A DNA stretch of 64,000 nt from Maricaulis sp048268525 (lineage in GTDB: Bacteria > Pseudomonadota > Alphaproteobacteria > Caulobacterales > Maricaulaceae). Made by a program: the position numbers and the translations under genes. The DNA lies in NCBI RefSeq assembly GCF_048268525.1, contig NZ_JBLWVH010000005.1:79366-143365 (forward strand). Reading direction: 5' to 3'. Every line of letters starts with the position of its first letter. Positions within the stretch are counted from its first letter, which is position 1. Below are positions 27,674 to 36,376 of the stretch, one piece after another. The notes beneath the pieces were generated by a model. It worked only from the letters and a program-made list of their open reading frames with translations, was not told where the DNA came from and ran no database searches.

Positions 27674-28693
27674 CTAGACGTGATCCTCAAAACGTTTGGC
27701 GAGATCTTCGATGTTCTCCGGCGGCCAGTTCGGCGCTTCCATGCCAAGATGCAGACCCATCTGGGCGAGAACTTCCTTGATCTCATTAAGCGACTTGCGT
27801 CCGAAATTCGGCGTGCGGAGCATTTCCGCCTCCGACTTCTGGATCAGGTCACCGATGTAGACGATGTTGTCGTTCTTCAGGCAGTTCGCCGAACGCACCG
27901 ACAGCTCCAGCTCATCAACCTTGCGCAGCAGCGCCGGGTTGAAGTCGAGCTCTGGCTTGTCGTCCTCGGCCGGACGCGCTTCGACAGCTTCTTCGAAGTT
28001 GATGAAGATCTGGAACTGGTCCTGGAGGATGCGCGCGGCGAAAGCCACGGAATCTTCCGGGGTGACGGTTCCGTCCGTCTCGACTTCAAGCGTCAGCTTG
28101 TCATAGTCGAGAACCTGGCCCTCACGGGTGTTCTCGACCTTGTAGGACACGCGCTTGACCGGGCTGTAGAGCGCATCAACGCCGATCAGACCGATCGGGG
28201 CATCTTCCGGGCGGTTACGCTCGGACGGGACATAGCCCTTGCCGGTGTTGATGGTGAACTCCATGCGGATTTCCGCACCTTCGTCCAGCGTGCACAGCGC
28301 CAGGTCCTTGTTGACGATCTCGACGTCGGCCGTTTCCTCGATATCACCAGCGGTGACGATACCGGGGCCGGACTTCTTGAGAACGACACGCTTGGGACCT
28401 TCGCCATGCATGCGCAGGGCGATCTGCTTGATGTTCAGCACGATGTCGGTGACGTCTTCACGAACGCCGTCGATCGACGAAAACTCGTGGACGACGCCGT
28501 CAATGTGGACATTCGTCACTGCTGCACCCTGAAGCGAGGACAGCAGGACACGACGCAGCGCATTGCCCAGCGTCATGCCGAAGCCACGCTCCAGCGGCTC
28601 GGCGACAATCTTGGCTTGGCGCGCGGGATCATGTCCCGGCTCGATTTCCGGCTTCATCGGGCGGATGAGTTCTTGCCAGTTCTTCTCGATCAC
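27674..28693 (-). CDS. rpoA: RNA polymerase alpha subunit
   Basis: The 339-residue subunit has the dimerising N-domain (about 1-235, with the conserved PGHDPARQAKIVAEPLERGFG region) and, after a linker rich in acidic residues, the C-terminal domain (about 260-325, ELELSVRSANCLKNDNIVYIGDL) that contacts UP elements and activators. The start codon is GTG at 28693. It is the third gene of rpsM-rpsK-rpoA-rplQ, 74 bases after rpsK. The position of rpoA in the alpha operon ties RNA polymerase to ribosome supply. Confidence 0.98.
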   Translation of the reverse strand: MIEKNWQELIRPMKPEIEPGHDPARQAKIVAEPLERGFGMTLGNALRRVLLSSLQGAAVTNVHIDGVVHEFSSIDGVREDVTDIVLNIKQIALRMHGEGPKRVVLKKSGPGIVTAGDIEETADVEIVNKDLALCTLDEGAEIRMEFTINTGKGYVPSERNRPEDAPIGLIGVDALYSPVKRVSYKVENTREGQVLDYDKLTLEVETDGTVTPEDSVAFAARILQDQFQIFINFEEAVEARPAEDDKPELDFNPALLRKVDELELSVRSANCLKNDNIVYIGDLIQKSEAEMLRTPNFGRKSLNEIKEVLAQMGLHLGMEAPNWPPENIEDLAKRFEDHV

Positions 28694-28767
28694 GTTCTTA
28701 CTGCCCCTTCATCAGCCGTACGGCTTGCACCGTCGGCGCGTTCAACAGGCGAAATGCGCGCAGCGTA

Positions 28768-29157
28768 CTAGACGCGGCGGCGCTTCGGCGGACGACAACC
28801 GTTGTGCGGAATCGGCGTGACGTCCTGGATGGTGGTGATGGTGAAACCCACCGACTGCAACGCACGCAGCGCACTTTCGCGCCCCGAACCCGGACCGGAG
28901 ACCTTCACTTCGATGGTCTTCATCCCGTGTTCCATCGCCTTCTTGCCAGCATCTTCAGCCGCCATCTGGGCCGCATAGGGAGTCGACTTGCGCGACCCCT
29001 TGAAGCCCATGTGACCGGCCGACGACCAGGAAATCGCATTTCCCTGGGCGTCCGTGATGGTCACCATGGTGTTGTTGAAGCTGGCACTCACGTGGGCAAC
29101 GCCCGACGTGATGTTCTTCCGCTCGCGCCGCTTAACGCGGCCAGTATCTTTAGCCAT
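28768..29157 (-). CDS. rpsK: 30S ribosomal protein S11
   Basis: 129 residues with the S11 core VAHVSASFNNTMVTITD and NAISWSSAG, ending in the conserved PHNGCRPPKRRRV tail that binds 16S rRNA on the platform. Normal length. It lies 11 bases after rpsM and 74 before rpoA. Confidence 0.98.
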   Translation of the reverse strand: MAKDTGRVKRRERKNITSGVAHVSASFNNTMVTITDAQGNAISWSSAGHMGFKGSRKSTPYAAQMAAEDAGKKAMEHGMKTIEVKVSGPGSGRESALRALQSVGFTITTIQDVTPIPHNGCRPPKRRRV

Positions 29158-29168
29158 CGGTCAGGGCC

Positions 29169-29537
29169 CTACTTTTTCTTGCCGGCAATCGGCTTGGCGG
29201 GACCTTTGCGCGTACGCGCATTGGTGTGAGTGCGCTGGCCACGGACAGGCAGGCCACGACGGTGGCGCAGGCCACGGTAGTTACCCAGGTCCATGAGACG
29301 CTTGATGTTCACAGCCACCTCACGGCGCAGATCCCCTTCCACTTGGTGATCACGATCGATCACTTCGCGGATTTGCAGGACTTCTGCATCCGTCAGTTCA
29401 CTGACGCGGCGCTCGGGCAAAATGGAAACCTGCTCGCAGATCTCCTTCGCCTTGGCCGGGCCAATGCCGTGGATGTAGCGAAGCGCGATCTCTACGCGCT
29501 TATTCGTCGGAATATTGACGCCGGCAATACGGGCCAC
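29169..29537 (-). CDS. rpsM: 30S ribosomal protein S13
   Basis: 122 residues starting RIAGVNIP and ending [17 protein letters not shown] with a basic tail near the P-site tRNAs. The start codon is GTG at 29537, with GGGAG about 7 bases upstream; a nearby ATG at 29544 is out of frame. First gene of the alpha operon, 144 bases after adk, where a hairpin (29645-29672) may weaken read-through and a separate promoter could lie. Confidence 0.97.
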
Positions 29538-29644
29538 TTTCCATCTCCCAAATTCTGAACGCCATTCACGGACGACCCAACAGGCAACCTTTCGGTCGCC
29601 GCATCAGCTCGCCCGTTTCGCGAAGGGCGCTATCTACAGTCAGC

Positions 29645-29672
29645 GTTGCCACCCCGTCAATGGGGTTGCAAC
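29645..29672 (-). other. intercistronic hairpin between adk and rpsM
   Basis: GTTGC and ACCCC on one arm face GGGGT and GCAAC on the other, with one mismatched pair between, around a six-base loop. No T run follows on the minus strand. It marks the junction between the spc operon (ending secY-adk) and the alpha operon, and might be an attenuator or processing site. Confidence 0.4.
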
Positions 29673-29681
29673 AGGTGCGTG

Positions 29682-30248
29682 TCACTTCTCTTCGAGAGCC
29701 GCAGCAATTCCGGCTGCAACCTCATCCATGGAACCCATGCCGTCGACCGCCTTCACCTTGCCTTGATCGGCAAAGAAAGGGATCAGGGGCGCGGTCTGCC
29801 CATAGTAGACTTCCAGGCGCTTGCGAATGACGTCTTCAGTGTCATCCGGGCGACCTTCCTCCTCAGCGCGCTTAACAAGCCGCTGAACCAGTTCTTCGTC
29901 GTTCACTTTCAGCTCGACAACGGAATCAACCTTGGTTCCGCGATCCAGCAGAAGCTGATCGAGTGCCTGTGCCTGGGCCACGGTGCGCGGGAAACCGTCG
30001 AAGATGGCACCACCGGCAGCTTCCGCTTCCGGCAGGCGTTCCTCGATCAGCTCGATCACGATCGCGTCGGAGACCAGATTGCCTCCATCCATGATCGCGG
30101 CCACACGCTGGCCCAGCTCTGTTCCCGCCGCACGGGCATGTCGCAACATGTCACCCGTGGAAAGCTGCACCCAACCGCGCTCTGCAACGAGACGCTTGGA
30201 CTGGGTGCCCTTGCCGCAACCGGGCGGTCCGAACAGGATAATATTCAT
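29682..30248 (-). CDS. adk: adenylate kinase
   Basis: The 188-residue enzyme converts ATP + AMP into 2 ADP. The P-loop is FGPPGCGKGTQ (residues 5-15), followed by the AMP-binding STGDMLR and FDGFPRT. The LID is short (about 30 residues, RAEEEGRPDDTEDV), with no Cys-type zinc site; this is the short form usual in alphaproteobacteria, compared with 214 residues in E. coli. The start overlaps the secY stop (ATGA). Confidence 0.97.
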   Translation of the reverse strand: MNIILFGPPGCGKGTQSKRLVAERGWVQLSTGDMLRHARAAGTELGQRVAAIMDGGNLVSDAIVIELIEERLPEAEAAGGAIFDGFPRTVAQAQALDQLLLDRGTKVDSVVELKVNDEELVQRLVKRAEEEGRPDDTEDVIRKRLEVYYGQTAPLIPFFADQGKVKAVDGMGSMDEVAAGIAAALEEK

Positions 30249-31585
30249 CGTTTGCGTCCCCGCAGCTTCGACTTCTTGATCAGGCCTTCATACTGGTGTG
30301 CCAGCAGGTGTGACTGGATCTGGGAAACCGTGTCCATGGTCACCGAAACCACGATGAGCAGGGATGTACCGCCAAGAGCCGTATTCGGGTTCATCATCAT
30401 CGGCACCATGCAGATCAGCACCAGGTAGAGGGCACCGATGAAGGTCAGGCGGGACATGACGAAGTCGATGTGTTCAGCGGTCCGCTTGCCCGGACGGATG
30501 CCCGGCAGGAAACCGCCATACTTCCTCAGGTTCTCGGCCATGTCGTCCGGATTGGAGACGACCGAGGTGTAGAAGAAGCAGAAGAAGATGATCATCGCGG
30601 CGTAGGCCATCATGAACCAGGGCGAGCCCGGTCCAAGGATTGCGACCGCGCTTTGCAGCCATCCCGGACCCGACTGGGCCTGGAAGCTCGCAGCGGTCGC
30701 CGGCAGCAACAGCAGGGATGAGGCGAAAATCGGCGGGATCACGCCAGCAGTGTTCAGCTTGAGCGGCAGGAAGGAGGTATCGCCCCCGACCATGCGGTTG
30801 CCTTGCTGACGCTTGGGATACTGAACCAGCAGGCGGCGCTGGGAACGCTCCACGAACACCACCAGCAGCAGGCCGACCAGGATCAGCACTGTGCCCACGA
30901 CGAGGACCGTGCCGTCGCCGGTCGAGGAGGCTTGCGCCAGTGCGCCACCGATGACACCGGGCACCGCCGAGATGATACCGGCGAAAATGATCAGCGAGAC
31001 ACCGTTGCCAACACCGCGGGCGGTGATCTGCTCACCCAGCCACAACAGCAGCATGGTGGCGCCGACCAGGGTGATCACTGTCGAAGCGAGGAAGAACGGC
31101 CCCGGATTGAGCGCCAGCGCCACGCCTTCACTGTTCGGCGTATTCATGCCGATAGCGATGGCGAAGGCCTGTCCGGTCGCGAGGAGCACGGTCAGATAAC
31201 GGGTATACTGGTTGATCTGCTGACGGCCTTGCTCGCCACCTTCCTTCTTCAGCTTTTCAAGGCTGGGAATGGTGGCCGACATCAACTGCATGATGATCGA
31301 GGCCGAGATGTACGGCATCACATTGAGCACGAAGATCGCCATGCGTTCGACGGCACCGCCGCCGAGCATGTTGAACATCGACAGGATGCCCTGCCCCTGC
31401 CCGCCCAGCGAGTCGAACACACGCGCATACTCTTCCGGATTGATGCCCGGAATCGGAACGAAAGTGCCCAGCCGGTACACGATCAGGATCCCGATCGTGA
31501 ACAGGATACGCTGATGCAGCTCCTTCGCCTTCGCGAAGGAGCTGAAATTCATGTTCTGGGCAAGCTGTTCGGCAGCAGAAGCCAT
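30245..31585 (-). CDS. secY: preprotein translocase subunit SecY
   Basis: A 446-residue channel protein with ten membrane helices. The plug region and helix 2 lie near GGAVERMAIFVLNVMPYISAS, loop-6 near PKRQQGNRMVGG, and loop-8/9 near NLRKYGGFLPGIRPGKRTAEH, both of which touch SecA and the ribosome. The ATG at 31585 was chosen; an in-frame TTG precedes it. It partners with SecE at 57287 in this same window. Coupled to adk by ATGA. Confidence 0.97.
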   Translation of the reverse strand: MASAAEQLAQNMNFSSFAKAKELHQRILFTIGILIVYRLGTFVPIPGINPEEYARVFDSLGGQGQGILSMFNMLGGGAVERMAIFVLNVMPYISASIIMQLMSATIPSLEKLKKEGGEQGRQQINQYTRYLTVLLATGQAFAIAIGMNTPNSEGVALALNPGPFFLASTVITLVGATMLLLWLGEQITARGVGNGVSLIIFAGIISAVPGVIGGALAQASSTGDGTVLVVGTVLILVGLLLVVFVERSQRRLLVQYPKRQQGNRMVGGDTSFLPLKLNTAGVIPPIFASSLLLLPATAASFQAQSGPGWLQSAVAILGPGSPWFMMAYAAMIIFFCFFYTSVVSNPDDMAENLRKYGGFLPGIRPGKRTAEHIDFVMSRLTFIGALYLVLICMVPMMMNPNTALGGTSLLIVVSVTMDTVSQIQSHLLAHQYEGLIKKSKLRGRKR

Positions 31586-31618
31586 CAAGACGTCCTTACG
31601 AGGTCAGCAGAAAGTCAC

Positions 31619-32098
31619 TTATTCCGCGGCGTCGTCGGCCACGGCGGTGAGGGTCACCTTGCCACCAGCCTTCTCGACAGCGGCAATCGCGGCCTTTGAA
31701 GCACCGGCAAGGGTGATCTCTACTTTGGACTTCAGCTCGCCCTTCGCAAGGAGGCGAATGCCGTCCAGGGCGCGACGGACCAGGCCCGCAGCGATCAGGA
31801 CGTCGGCGTCGATCGGCTTTTTCGCGTCGATCTTGCCTTCGGCAATGGCCTTCTCGAGACGGCCGAGATTCACTTCTGCCCAAGCCTTGCGGTTGGGCTT
31901 GTTGAAGCCCCGCTTCGGCAAACGCATGTGAAGCGGCATCTGCCCGCCTTCGAAACCCTTGATGGCCACACCCGAACGGGATTTCTGGCCCTTGACGCCA
32001 CGACCACCGGTCTTGCCCTTGCCGGAACCGATACCACGGCCGACGCGGGTGCGGATCTTGGTCGCACCGTCATTGTCACGCAATTCATTGAGACGCAT
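31619..32098 (-). CDS. rplO: 50S ribosomal protein L15
   Basis: 159 residues starting RLNELRDNDGATK, with the Gly/Arg/Lys-rich N-terminal arm (GKGKTGGRGVKGQKSRSG) that threads 23S rRNA. The ATG at 32098 gives the usual L15 start; a longer frame reaches into rpmD. It ends with an acidic AVADDAAE tail. It lies 40 bases after rpmD and 33 before secY. Confidence 0.97.
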   Translation of the reverse strand: MRLNELRDNDGATKIRTRVGRGIGSGKGKTGGRGVKGQKSRSGVAIKGFEGGQMPLHMRLPKRGFNKPNRKAWAEVNLGRLEKAIAEGKIDAKKPIDADVLIAAGLVRRALDGIRLLAKGELKSKVEITLAGASKAAIAAVEKAGGKVTLTAVADDAAE

Positions 32099-32138
32099 GT
32101 CGTTCTCCATTCGATGGAGCGGTTTCCCTTGCCGGGAC

Positions 32139-32324
32139 CTACTCCTCGACGATTTCCACCATGTGGCTGACCTTGGCAATCATGCCACGGACAGACGGTG
32201 TATCCTCAAGCTCGCGCTCGCGACCGATCTTGTTCAGACCGAGGCCGACAAGCGTGGCACGCTGATCTTTCGGGCGGCGGATGGCGCTACCCGTCTGGCG
32301 CACGCGGATGGTCTTCTTGGCCAT
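32139..32324 (-). CDS. rpmD: 50S ribosomal protein L30
   Basis: 61 residues, the compact bacterial L30 fold: IRVRQTGSAIRRPKDQRATL, then GLGLNKIG, and MIAKVSHMVEIV at the end. Normal length. It lies 12 bases after rpsE and 40 before rplO. Confidence 0.96.
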   Translation of the reverse strand: MAKKTIRVRQTGSAIRRPKDQRATLVGLGLNKIGRERELEDTPSVRGMIAKVSHMVEIVEE

Positions 32325-32336
32325 TGTATCCGGTCC

Positions 32337-32942
32337 TTACGCTTCAATCGCTTCCGGTGAGGACGCGCCGTCATCGCGGCGGTTCACCAGATCACCGACC
32401 TTCAGACCACGCTTGGCAGCAACCGAGCGCGGGCTCGCTTGCAGTTTCAGCGCGTCCATGGTGGCGCGGATCATGTTGTACGGGTTGGACGTACCAACCG
32501 ACTTGGCGACCACGTCCTGGATCCCGAGGGTTTCCAGCACAGCGCGCATCGGTCCACCGGCGATGACGCCGGTACCCGGAGGCGCTGCCCGCAGGACGAC
32601 CTTGCCGGCCCCGTGACGACCTTTGCCGTCATGGTGCAGGGTGCGGCCTTCGCGCAGCGGGACGCGGATCATGTTCTTCTTGGCTTCGTCGGTAGCCTTG
32701 CGGATGGCTTCCGGCACTTCACGTGCCTTGCCCTGTCCGAAGCCGACCCGGCCCTTGGTGTCACCGACAACGACGAGGGCTGCGAACTGGAAGTTCCGGC
32801 CACCCTTCACCGTCTTGGCGACGCGGTTGATGTGGACGAGCTTGTCGACAAGTTCGTCATCGCGTTCCTGGTCGCGGTCCCGGCCACGGCCGCGGCCTCG
32901 GCCACGGTCACCGCCACCACGTTGCTCGTTCTGATGAGCCAT
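32337..32942 (-). CDS. rpsE: 30S ribosomal protein S5
   Basis: 201 residues: the S5 double-stranded RNA domain (VDKLVHINRVAKTVKGGRNFQFAALVVV) and the C-domain (ending in a loop with DALKLQASPRSVAAKRG). S5 guards decoding accuracy. A Gly/Arg/Asp-rich N-terminal segment of about 25 residues (residues about 8-30, GDRGRGRGRGRDRD) is longer than in E. coli S5 (167 residues total). Lies between rplR and rpmD, 12 bases from each. Confidence 0.96.
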   Translation of the reverse strand: MAHQNEQRGGGDRGRGRGRGRDRDQERDDELVDKLVHINRVAKTVKGGRNFQFAALVVVGDTKGRVGFGQGKAREVPEAIRKATDEAKKNMIRVPLREGRTLHHDGKGRHGAGKVVLRAAPPGTGVIAGGPMRAVLETLGIQDVVAKSVGTSNPYNMIRATMDALKLQASPRSVAAKRGLKVGDLVNRRDDGASSPEAIEA

Positions 32943-32954
32943 ACGTCCGCTCCC

Positions 32955-33317
32955 TTAGAAGTTCAGGCCGCCCTCGCGGGCCGCCTCTGCGAGCGCTTTG
33001 ACACGCCCGTGAAAGATGTAACCGCCACGGTCGAAGACGACGTCCTTGACGCCTTCCTTGACTGCGCGCTCGGCGATCAGCTTGCCAACAAGCTCGGCAG
33101 CCTTCGTGTCCCAGCCCTTGCCATGCTCTTTTTGAGCGGCTTCCTCGAGGGAAGAGGCGGAGACGACCGTCTTGCCAGATGCATCGTCGATGATCTGGGC
33201 ATAGATGTTCTTCGAAGACCGGTAGACCGACAGCCGCGGACGGCCGTTGGCGAACTTGCGCAGACGGATCCGGTTGCGCTGGGCGCGACGGACCGATTTT
33301 TCGCGTTGAGTTTTCAT
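32955..33317 (-). CDS. rplR: 50S ribosomal protein L18
   Basis: 120 residues with the basic N-terminal arm (RAQRNRIRLRKFANGRPRLSVYRS) and the 5S rRNA-binding core (KNIYAQIIDDASGKTVVSAS, FDRGGYIFHGRVKALAE). L18 carries 5S rRNA into the large subunit. Normal length; 8 bases after rplF and 12 before rpsE. Confidence 0.97.
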   Translation of the reverse strand: MKTQREKSVRRAQRNRIRLRKFANGRPRLSVYRSSKNIYAQIIDDASGKTVVSASSLEEAAQKEHGKGWDTKAAELVGKLIAERAVKEGVKDVVFDRGGYIFHGRVKALAEAAREGGLNF

Positions 33318-33325
33318 CGCTCGCC

Positions 33326-33859
33326 CTACTTCTTCTTGCCTTCTTTGCGGCGGATGTACTCGCCGACATATTTGATGCCCTTGCCCTTGTAGGGCTCCGG
33401 CGGACGGAAGCGGCGGATCTCGGCGGCCACCTGGCCAACGCGCTGCTTGTCCGCGCCCGTGATCTTCACTTCGGTCGGCTTGCCGACGGCGATGGTGATG
33501 CCCTCAGGCGCGTCGTAGACGACGTCGTGGGACAGGCCGAGCGACAGCTTCAGGGACGTGCCCTGCATCTGTGCCCTGTAACCAACACCGACCAGCTCGA
33601 GATTCTTTTCGTAACCAGCCGTGACGCCCTGGACCAGGTTGGCGACGAGAGCACGTTGCATGCCCCACATCGCGCGAGCCTTCTTGGTCTCATCGCGCGG
33701 GGAGATGACGATACCGTCTTCACCCTGCTCGGCGCTAACTTCATCGACGAAGGTCATGGACAGCTCGCCCTTGGGACCCTTGACGGTGAGCGCGGTCTTG
33801 GAAAGCGTCGCGGTGACGCCGCCAGGAATGGCTACCGGGAGTTTACCGATACGTGACAT
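33326..33859 (-). CDS. rplF: 50S ribosomal protein L6
   Basis: 177 residues with the two-repeat L6 structure. The start is [14 protein letters not shown], and the C-terminal region has [19 protein letters not shown], the motif by which L6 contacts 23S rRNA helix 97 near the factor-binding site. Normal length; 12 bases after rpsH and 8 before rplR. Confidence 0.97.
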
Positions 33860-33871
33860 TGGTTCGCTCCC

Positions 33872-34270
33872 TTAGCTGACGTGACAGAGGATCTCGCCGC
33901 CCACATTGGACTCGCGAGCAGTCGAATCCGACATCACACCCTTGGGCGTGGACAGGATTGCGATGCCGAGACCGTTTTGGACGAGCGGAAGGTCCTTGAC
34001 GCCGGAATAAACACGGCGGCCCGGCTTGGAGATACGCTTGATCTCCGAAATGACCGAGTCACCTTCGAAATACTTCAGTTCGATCTCGAACTCTTTCATG
34101 CCGGAAGCATGTTCCACTTCCGCGTAATCGCGGATGTAGCCTTCCGACTTGAGAACGTCGAGCACGCGGCGGCGCAGGGCCGATGCCGGCGTGTTGACGG
34201 CCCGCTTGTTGCGCATGAGCGCATTGCGGATACGGGTCAGCATATCGCCGAGAGGATCGTTCACAGACAT
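33872..34270 (-). CDS. rpsH: 30S ribosomal protein S8
   Basis: 132 residues starting SVNDPLGDMLTRIRNALMRNK, with the C-terminal RNA-binding strand GIAILSTPKGVMSDSTARES and GGEILCHVS. In E. coli S8 represses its own spc operon by binding rplE mRNA; whether that holds here is unknown. Normal length; 16 bases after rpsN. Confidence 0.97.
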   Translation of the reverse strand: MSVNDPLGDMLTRIRNALMRNKRAVNTPASALRRRVLDVLKSEGYIRDYAEVEHASGMKEFEIELKYFEGDSVISEIKRISKPGRRVYSGVKDLPLVQNGLGIAILSTPKGVMSDSTARESNVGGEILCHVS

Positions 34271-34286
34271 CTCTTCGTCTCCTCTC

Positions 34287-34592
34287 TTACCAGCTCGACT
34301 TGACCATGCCCGGGATCATACCCTGGCTGGCATAGTCACGCATCGCGATACGCGACATGCGGAATTTGCGGTAGAAAGCACGCGGACGACCGGTGATTTC
34401 ACACCGGTTCCGGATGCGGGTAACCGCCGAATTACGGGGCAATTCAGCCAGCTTCAGCTGAGCAGCAAAACGCTCCTCGACCGGAAGCTCCTGATTGCGA
34501 GCAATCGCCTTGAGCTGCTCACGCTTGGCCGCATAACGCTTTGCCAGGCGAGCACGCTTCAAATTGCGCTCGATTGCGGAAGTTTTCGCCAT
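34287..34592 (-). CDS. rpsN: 30S ribosomal protein S14, zinc-free type
   Basis: 101 residues without the CxxC zinc pairs, so it is the long, C-minus form common in proteobacteria. The C-terminus has RNRCEITGRPRAFYRKF and the SRIAMRDYASQGMIPGMVKSSW tail. It lies 49 bases after rplE and 16 before rpsH. Confidence 0.97.
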   Translation of the reverse strand: MAKTSAIERNLKRARLAKRYAAKREQLKAIARNQELPVEERFAAQLKLAELPRNSAVTRIRNRCEITGRPRAFYRKFRMSRIAMRDYASQGMIPGMVKSSW

Positions 34593-34641
34593 TTAAGTCC
34601 TCCTGCGTGCAAAGCCCGATTGGCCTTGCGTTCCTGCTGCG

Positions 34642-35202
34642 TCAGTTCGTAAAGGGGAAATCGAACTCGGCCAGCAGGGCCTTCGCTTCCTCATCATTGC
34701 CGGCAGTCGTGCAGACAACGATATCCATACCCCGGATCTTCTCGACCTTGTCGTAGTCGATCTCCGGGAACACGATATGTTCTTTCATGCCCATCGCGTA
34801 ATTGCCGCGACCGTCGAAGCTCTTACCATTGAGCCCACGGAAGTCACGCACGCGTGGCAGGGCGATGGTGATCAGGCGGTCCAGGAATTCGTACATACGG
34901 TCCTGGCGCAGGGTCACTTTCGCACCGATCACCTGCTCCTCGCGGAGCTTGAAGCCAGCGATAGACTTCTTGGCGACCGTCTTGACCGGCTTCTGGCCGG
35001 TGATGGCTTCTAGGTCTTCCAGGGCACCCTTGATCTTCTTGGTGTCCTGAGAGGCCTCGCCGACGCCCATATTGATCACGATCTTGTCCAGACGCGGGAT
35101 CATCATGTCGTTGGCGTAGCCGAACTTTTCCTTCATCGCCGCACGGATGGTTTCCGTGTACTTGGCGCGAAGACGCGGTGTGTATGTGGCGGTATCAGAC
35201 AT
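34642..35202 (-). CDS. rplE: 50S ribosomal protein L5
   Basis: 186 residues. The ATG at 35202 starts SDTATYTPRLRAKYTE; a longer frame from 35388 is antisense-like noise over rplX. Core motifs are IPRLDKIVINMGVGEAS, the GKSFDGRGNYAMGMKEHIVF loop near the P-site tRNA, and a C-terminal FPFTN. The start overlaps the rplX stop by 8 bases. Confidence 0.96.
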   Translation of the reverse strand: MSDTATYTPRLRAKYTETIRAAMKEKFGYANDMMIPRLDKIVINMGVGEASQDTKKIKGALEDLEAITGQKPVKTVAKKSIAGFKLREEQVIGAKVTLRQDRMYEFLDRLITIALPRVRDFRGLNGKSFDGRGNYAMGMKEHIVFPEIDYDKVEKIRGMDIVVCTTAGNDEEAKALLAEFDFPFTN

Positions 35203-35509
35203 CGATAACCTCGCCCGAGCTCTTGGCGACGCGGACTTTCTTGCCGTCTTCAGTCTTGAAGCCGACACGAGTCGCCTCGCCGGTTTTCGGATCAGCCACA
35301 GCCACGTTCGAGACGTGGATCGAGGCTTCCTTTTCGATGATGCCGCCCTGTTCGGTCTGCGTCGCACGCGTGTGGCGCTTGACCACATTTACGCCCGCCA
35401 CAACGACCCGATCTTCGGTCGGCAGCACTTTGGTGACTTCACCGGTCTTGCCCTTGTCACGGCCGGCGAGAATGACGACCTTGTCGCCCTTCTTGATCTT
35501 GGCAGCCAT
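35195..35509 (-). CDS. rplX: 50S ribosomal protein L24
   Basis: 104 residues with the KOW motif KGDKVVILAGRDKGKTGEV (residues 7-25) and PTEDRVVVAGVNVVKRH. L24 starts large-subunit assembly. Overlaps the rplN stop by one base (TAATG) and the rplE start by eight. Confidence 0.97.
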   Translation of the reverse strand: MAAKIKKGDKVVILAGRDKGKTGEVTKVLPTEDRVVVAGVNVVKRHTRATQTEQGGIIEKEASIHVSNVAVADPKTGEATRVGFKTEDGKKVRVAKSSGEVIDV

Positions 35510-35877
35510 TACAGCACCTCCGGCGCCAGCGAGACGATCTTCATGTGGTTCTTGGCGCGAAGTTCGCGCGGAACCGGTCCGAAGATACGCGTGCCGAGCG
35601 GCTCGTTATTGTTGTTGATAATCACAGCCGCGTTGCCATCGAAGCGAATGACGGAACCGTCCTTGCGCTGGATGTCCTTGGCCACGCGAACGACGACGGC
35701 CTTGCGGACATCACCCTTCTTCACGCGACCACGCGGAATGGCTTCCTTGACCGAGACGACAATGATGTCGCCGACGTGGGCATAGCGACGCTTGGCACCG
35801 CCGAGCACCTTGATGCACTGCACACGGCGGGCGCCAGAATTGTCAGCCACGTCCAGATTGGTTTGCATCTGGATCAT
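35509..35877 (-). CDS. rplN: 50S ribosomal protein L14
   Basis: 122 residues beginning IQMQTNLDVADNSGARRVQ, followed by the conserved RRYAHVGDIIVVSVKEA and the C-terminal FGPVPRELRAKN. L14 bridges to 16S rRNA. 40 bases after rpsQ; its stop overlaps rplX by one base. Confidence 0.98.
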   Translation of the reverse strand: MIQMQTNLDVADNSGARRVQCIKVLGGAKRRYAHVGDIIVVSVKEAIPRGRVKKGDVRKAVVVRVAKDIQRKDGSVIRFDGNAAVIINNNNEPLGTRIFGPVPRELRAKNHMKIVSLAPEVL

Positions 35878-35917
35878 CGCAGATCCTCCTTAGGAAAGGT
35901 GGGGTCTCACATCGGGC

Positions 35918-36154
35918 CTAGGCCGCGACGGTGACCACCTCCCACCGCTTCAGTTTCGACTTGGGTGCACATTCCTGGATCTGGACCTGGTCACCCACCT
36001 TGTAAGCATTGGCTTCGTCATGTGCGTGGTAACGCTTGGTGCGACGGACCGTCTTGCGCAGCAGCGGGTGGAGGAAAGTCCGTTCCACACGCACCACGAT
36101 GGTCTTGGCACCCTTGTCACTCACTACGACGCCTTGAAGGATACGCTTCGGCAT
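35918..36154 (-). CDS. rpsQ: 30S ribosomal protein S17
   Basis: 78 residues in the S17 OB fold: KRILQGVVVSDKGAKTIVV, HPLLRKTVRRTKRYHAHDE, then VQIQECAPKSKLKRW. A primary 16S binder. 2 bases after rpmC and 40 before rplN. Confidence 0.97.
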   Translation of the reverse strand: MPKRILQGVVVSDKGAKTIVVRVERTFLHPLLRKTVRRTKRYHAHDEANAYKVGDQVQIQECAPKSKLKRWEVVTVAA

Positions 36155-36156
36155 CG

Positions 36157-36363
36157 TTAGCTCCCTTGCTCTTCTTGCGAATTCCGCTCGGTCTGGACCG
36201 TCTGAATGCGCGCGATATCGCGGCGAATCTGGCCATAGCGAGCGGTGTTTTCCATCTGGCCGGAGGCCTGCTGGAACCGCAGTTTGAATTGTTCTTCCTT
36301 CAGCTTCAGGAGCGTGTCCTTGAGCTGATCTTCTGTCATGGCGCGAACGTCAACGGGTTTCAT
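36157..36363 (-). CDS. rpmC: 50S ribosomal protein L29
   Basis: 68 residues, all helical: DVRAMTEDQLKDTLLKLK, LRFQQASGQMENTARYG and RRDIARIQTVQTER. L29 is at the tunnel exit and helps trigger factor bind. 13 bases after rplP and 2 before rpsQ. Confidence 0.97.
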   Translation of the reverse strand: MKPVDVRAMTEDQLKDTLLKLKEEQFKLRFQQASGQMENTARYGQIRRDIARIQTVQTERNSQEEQGS

Positions 36364-36376
36364 CGTTGTGTTCTCC

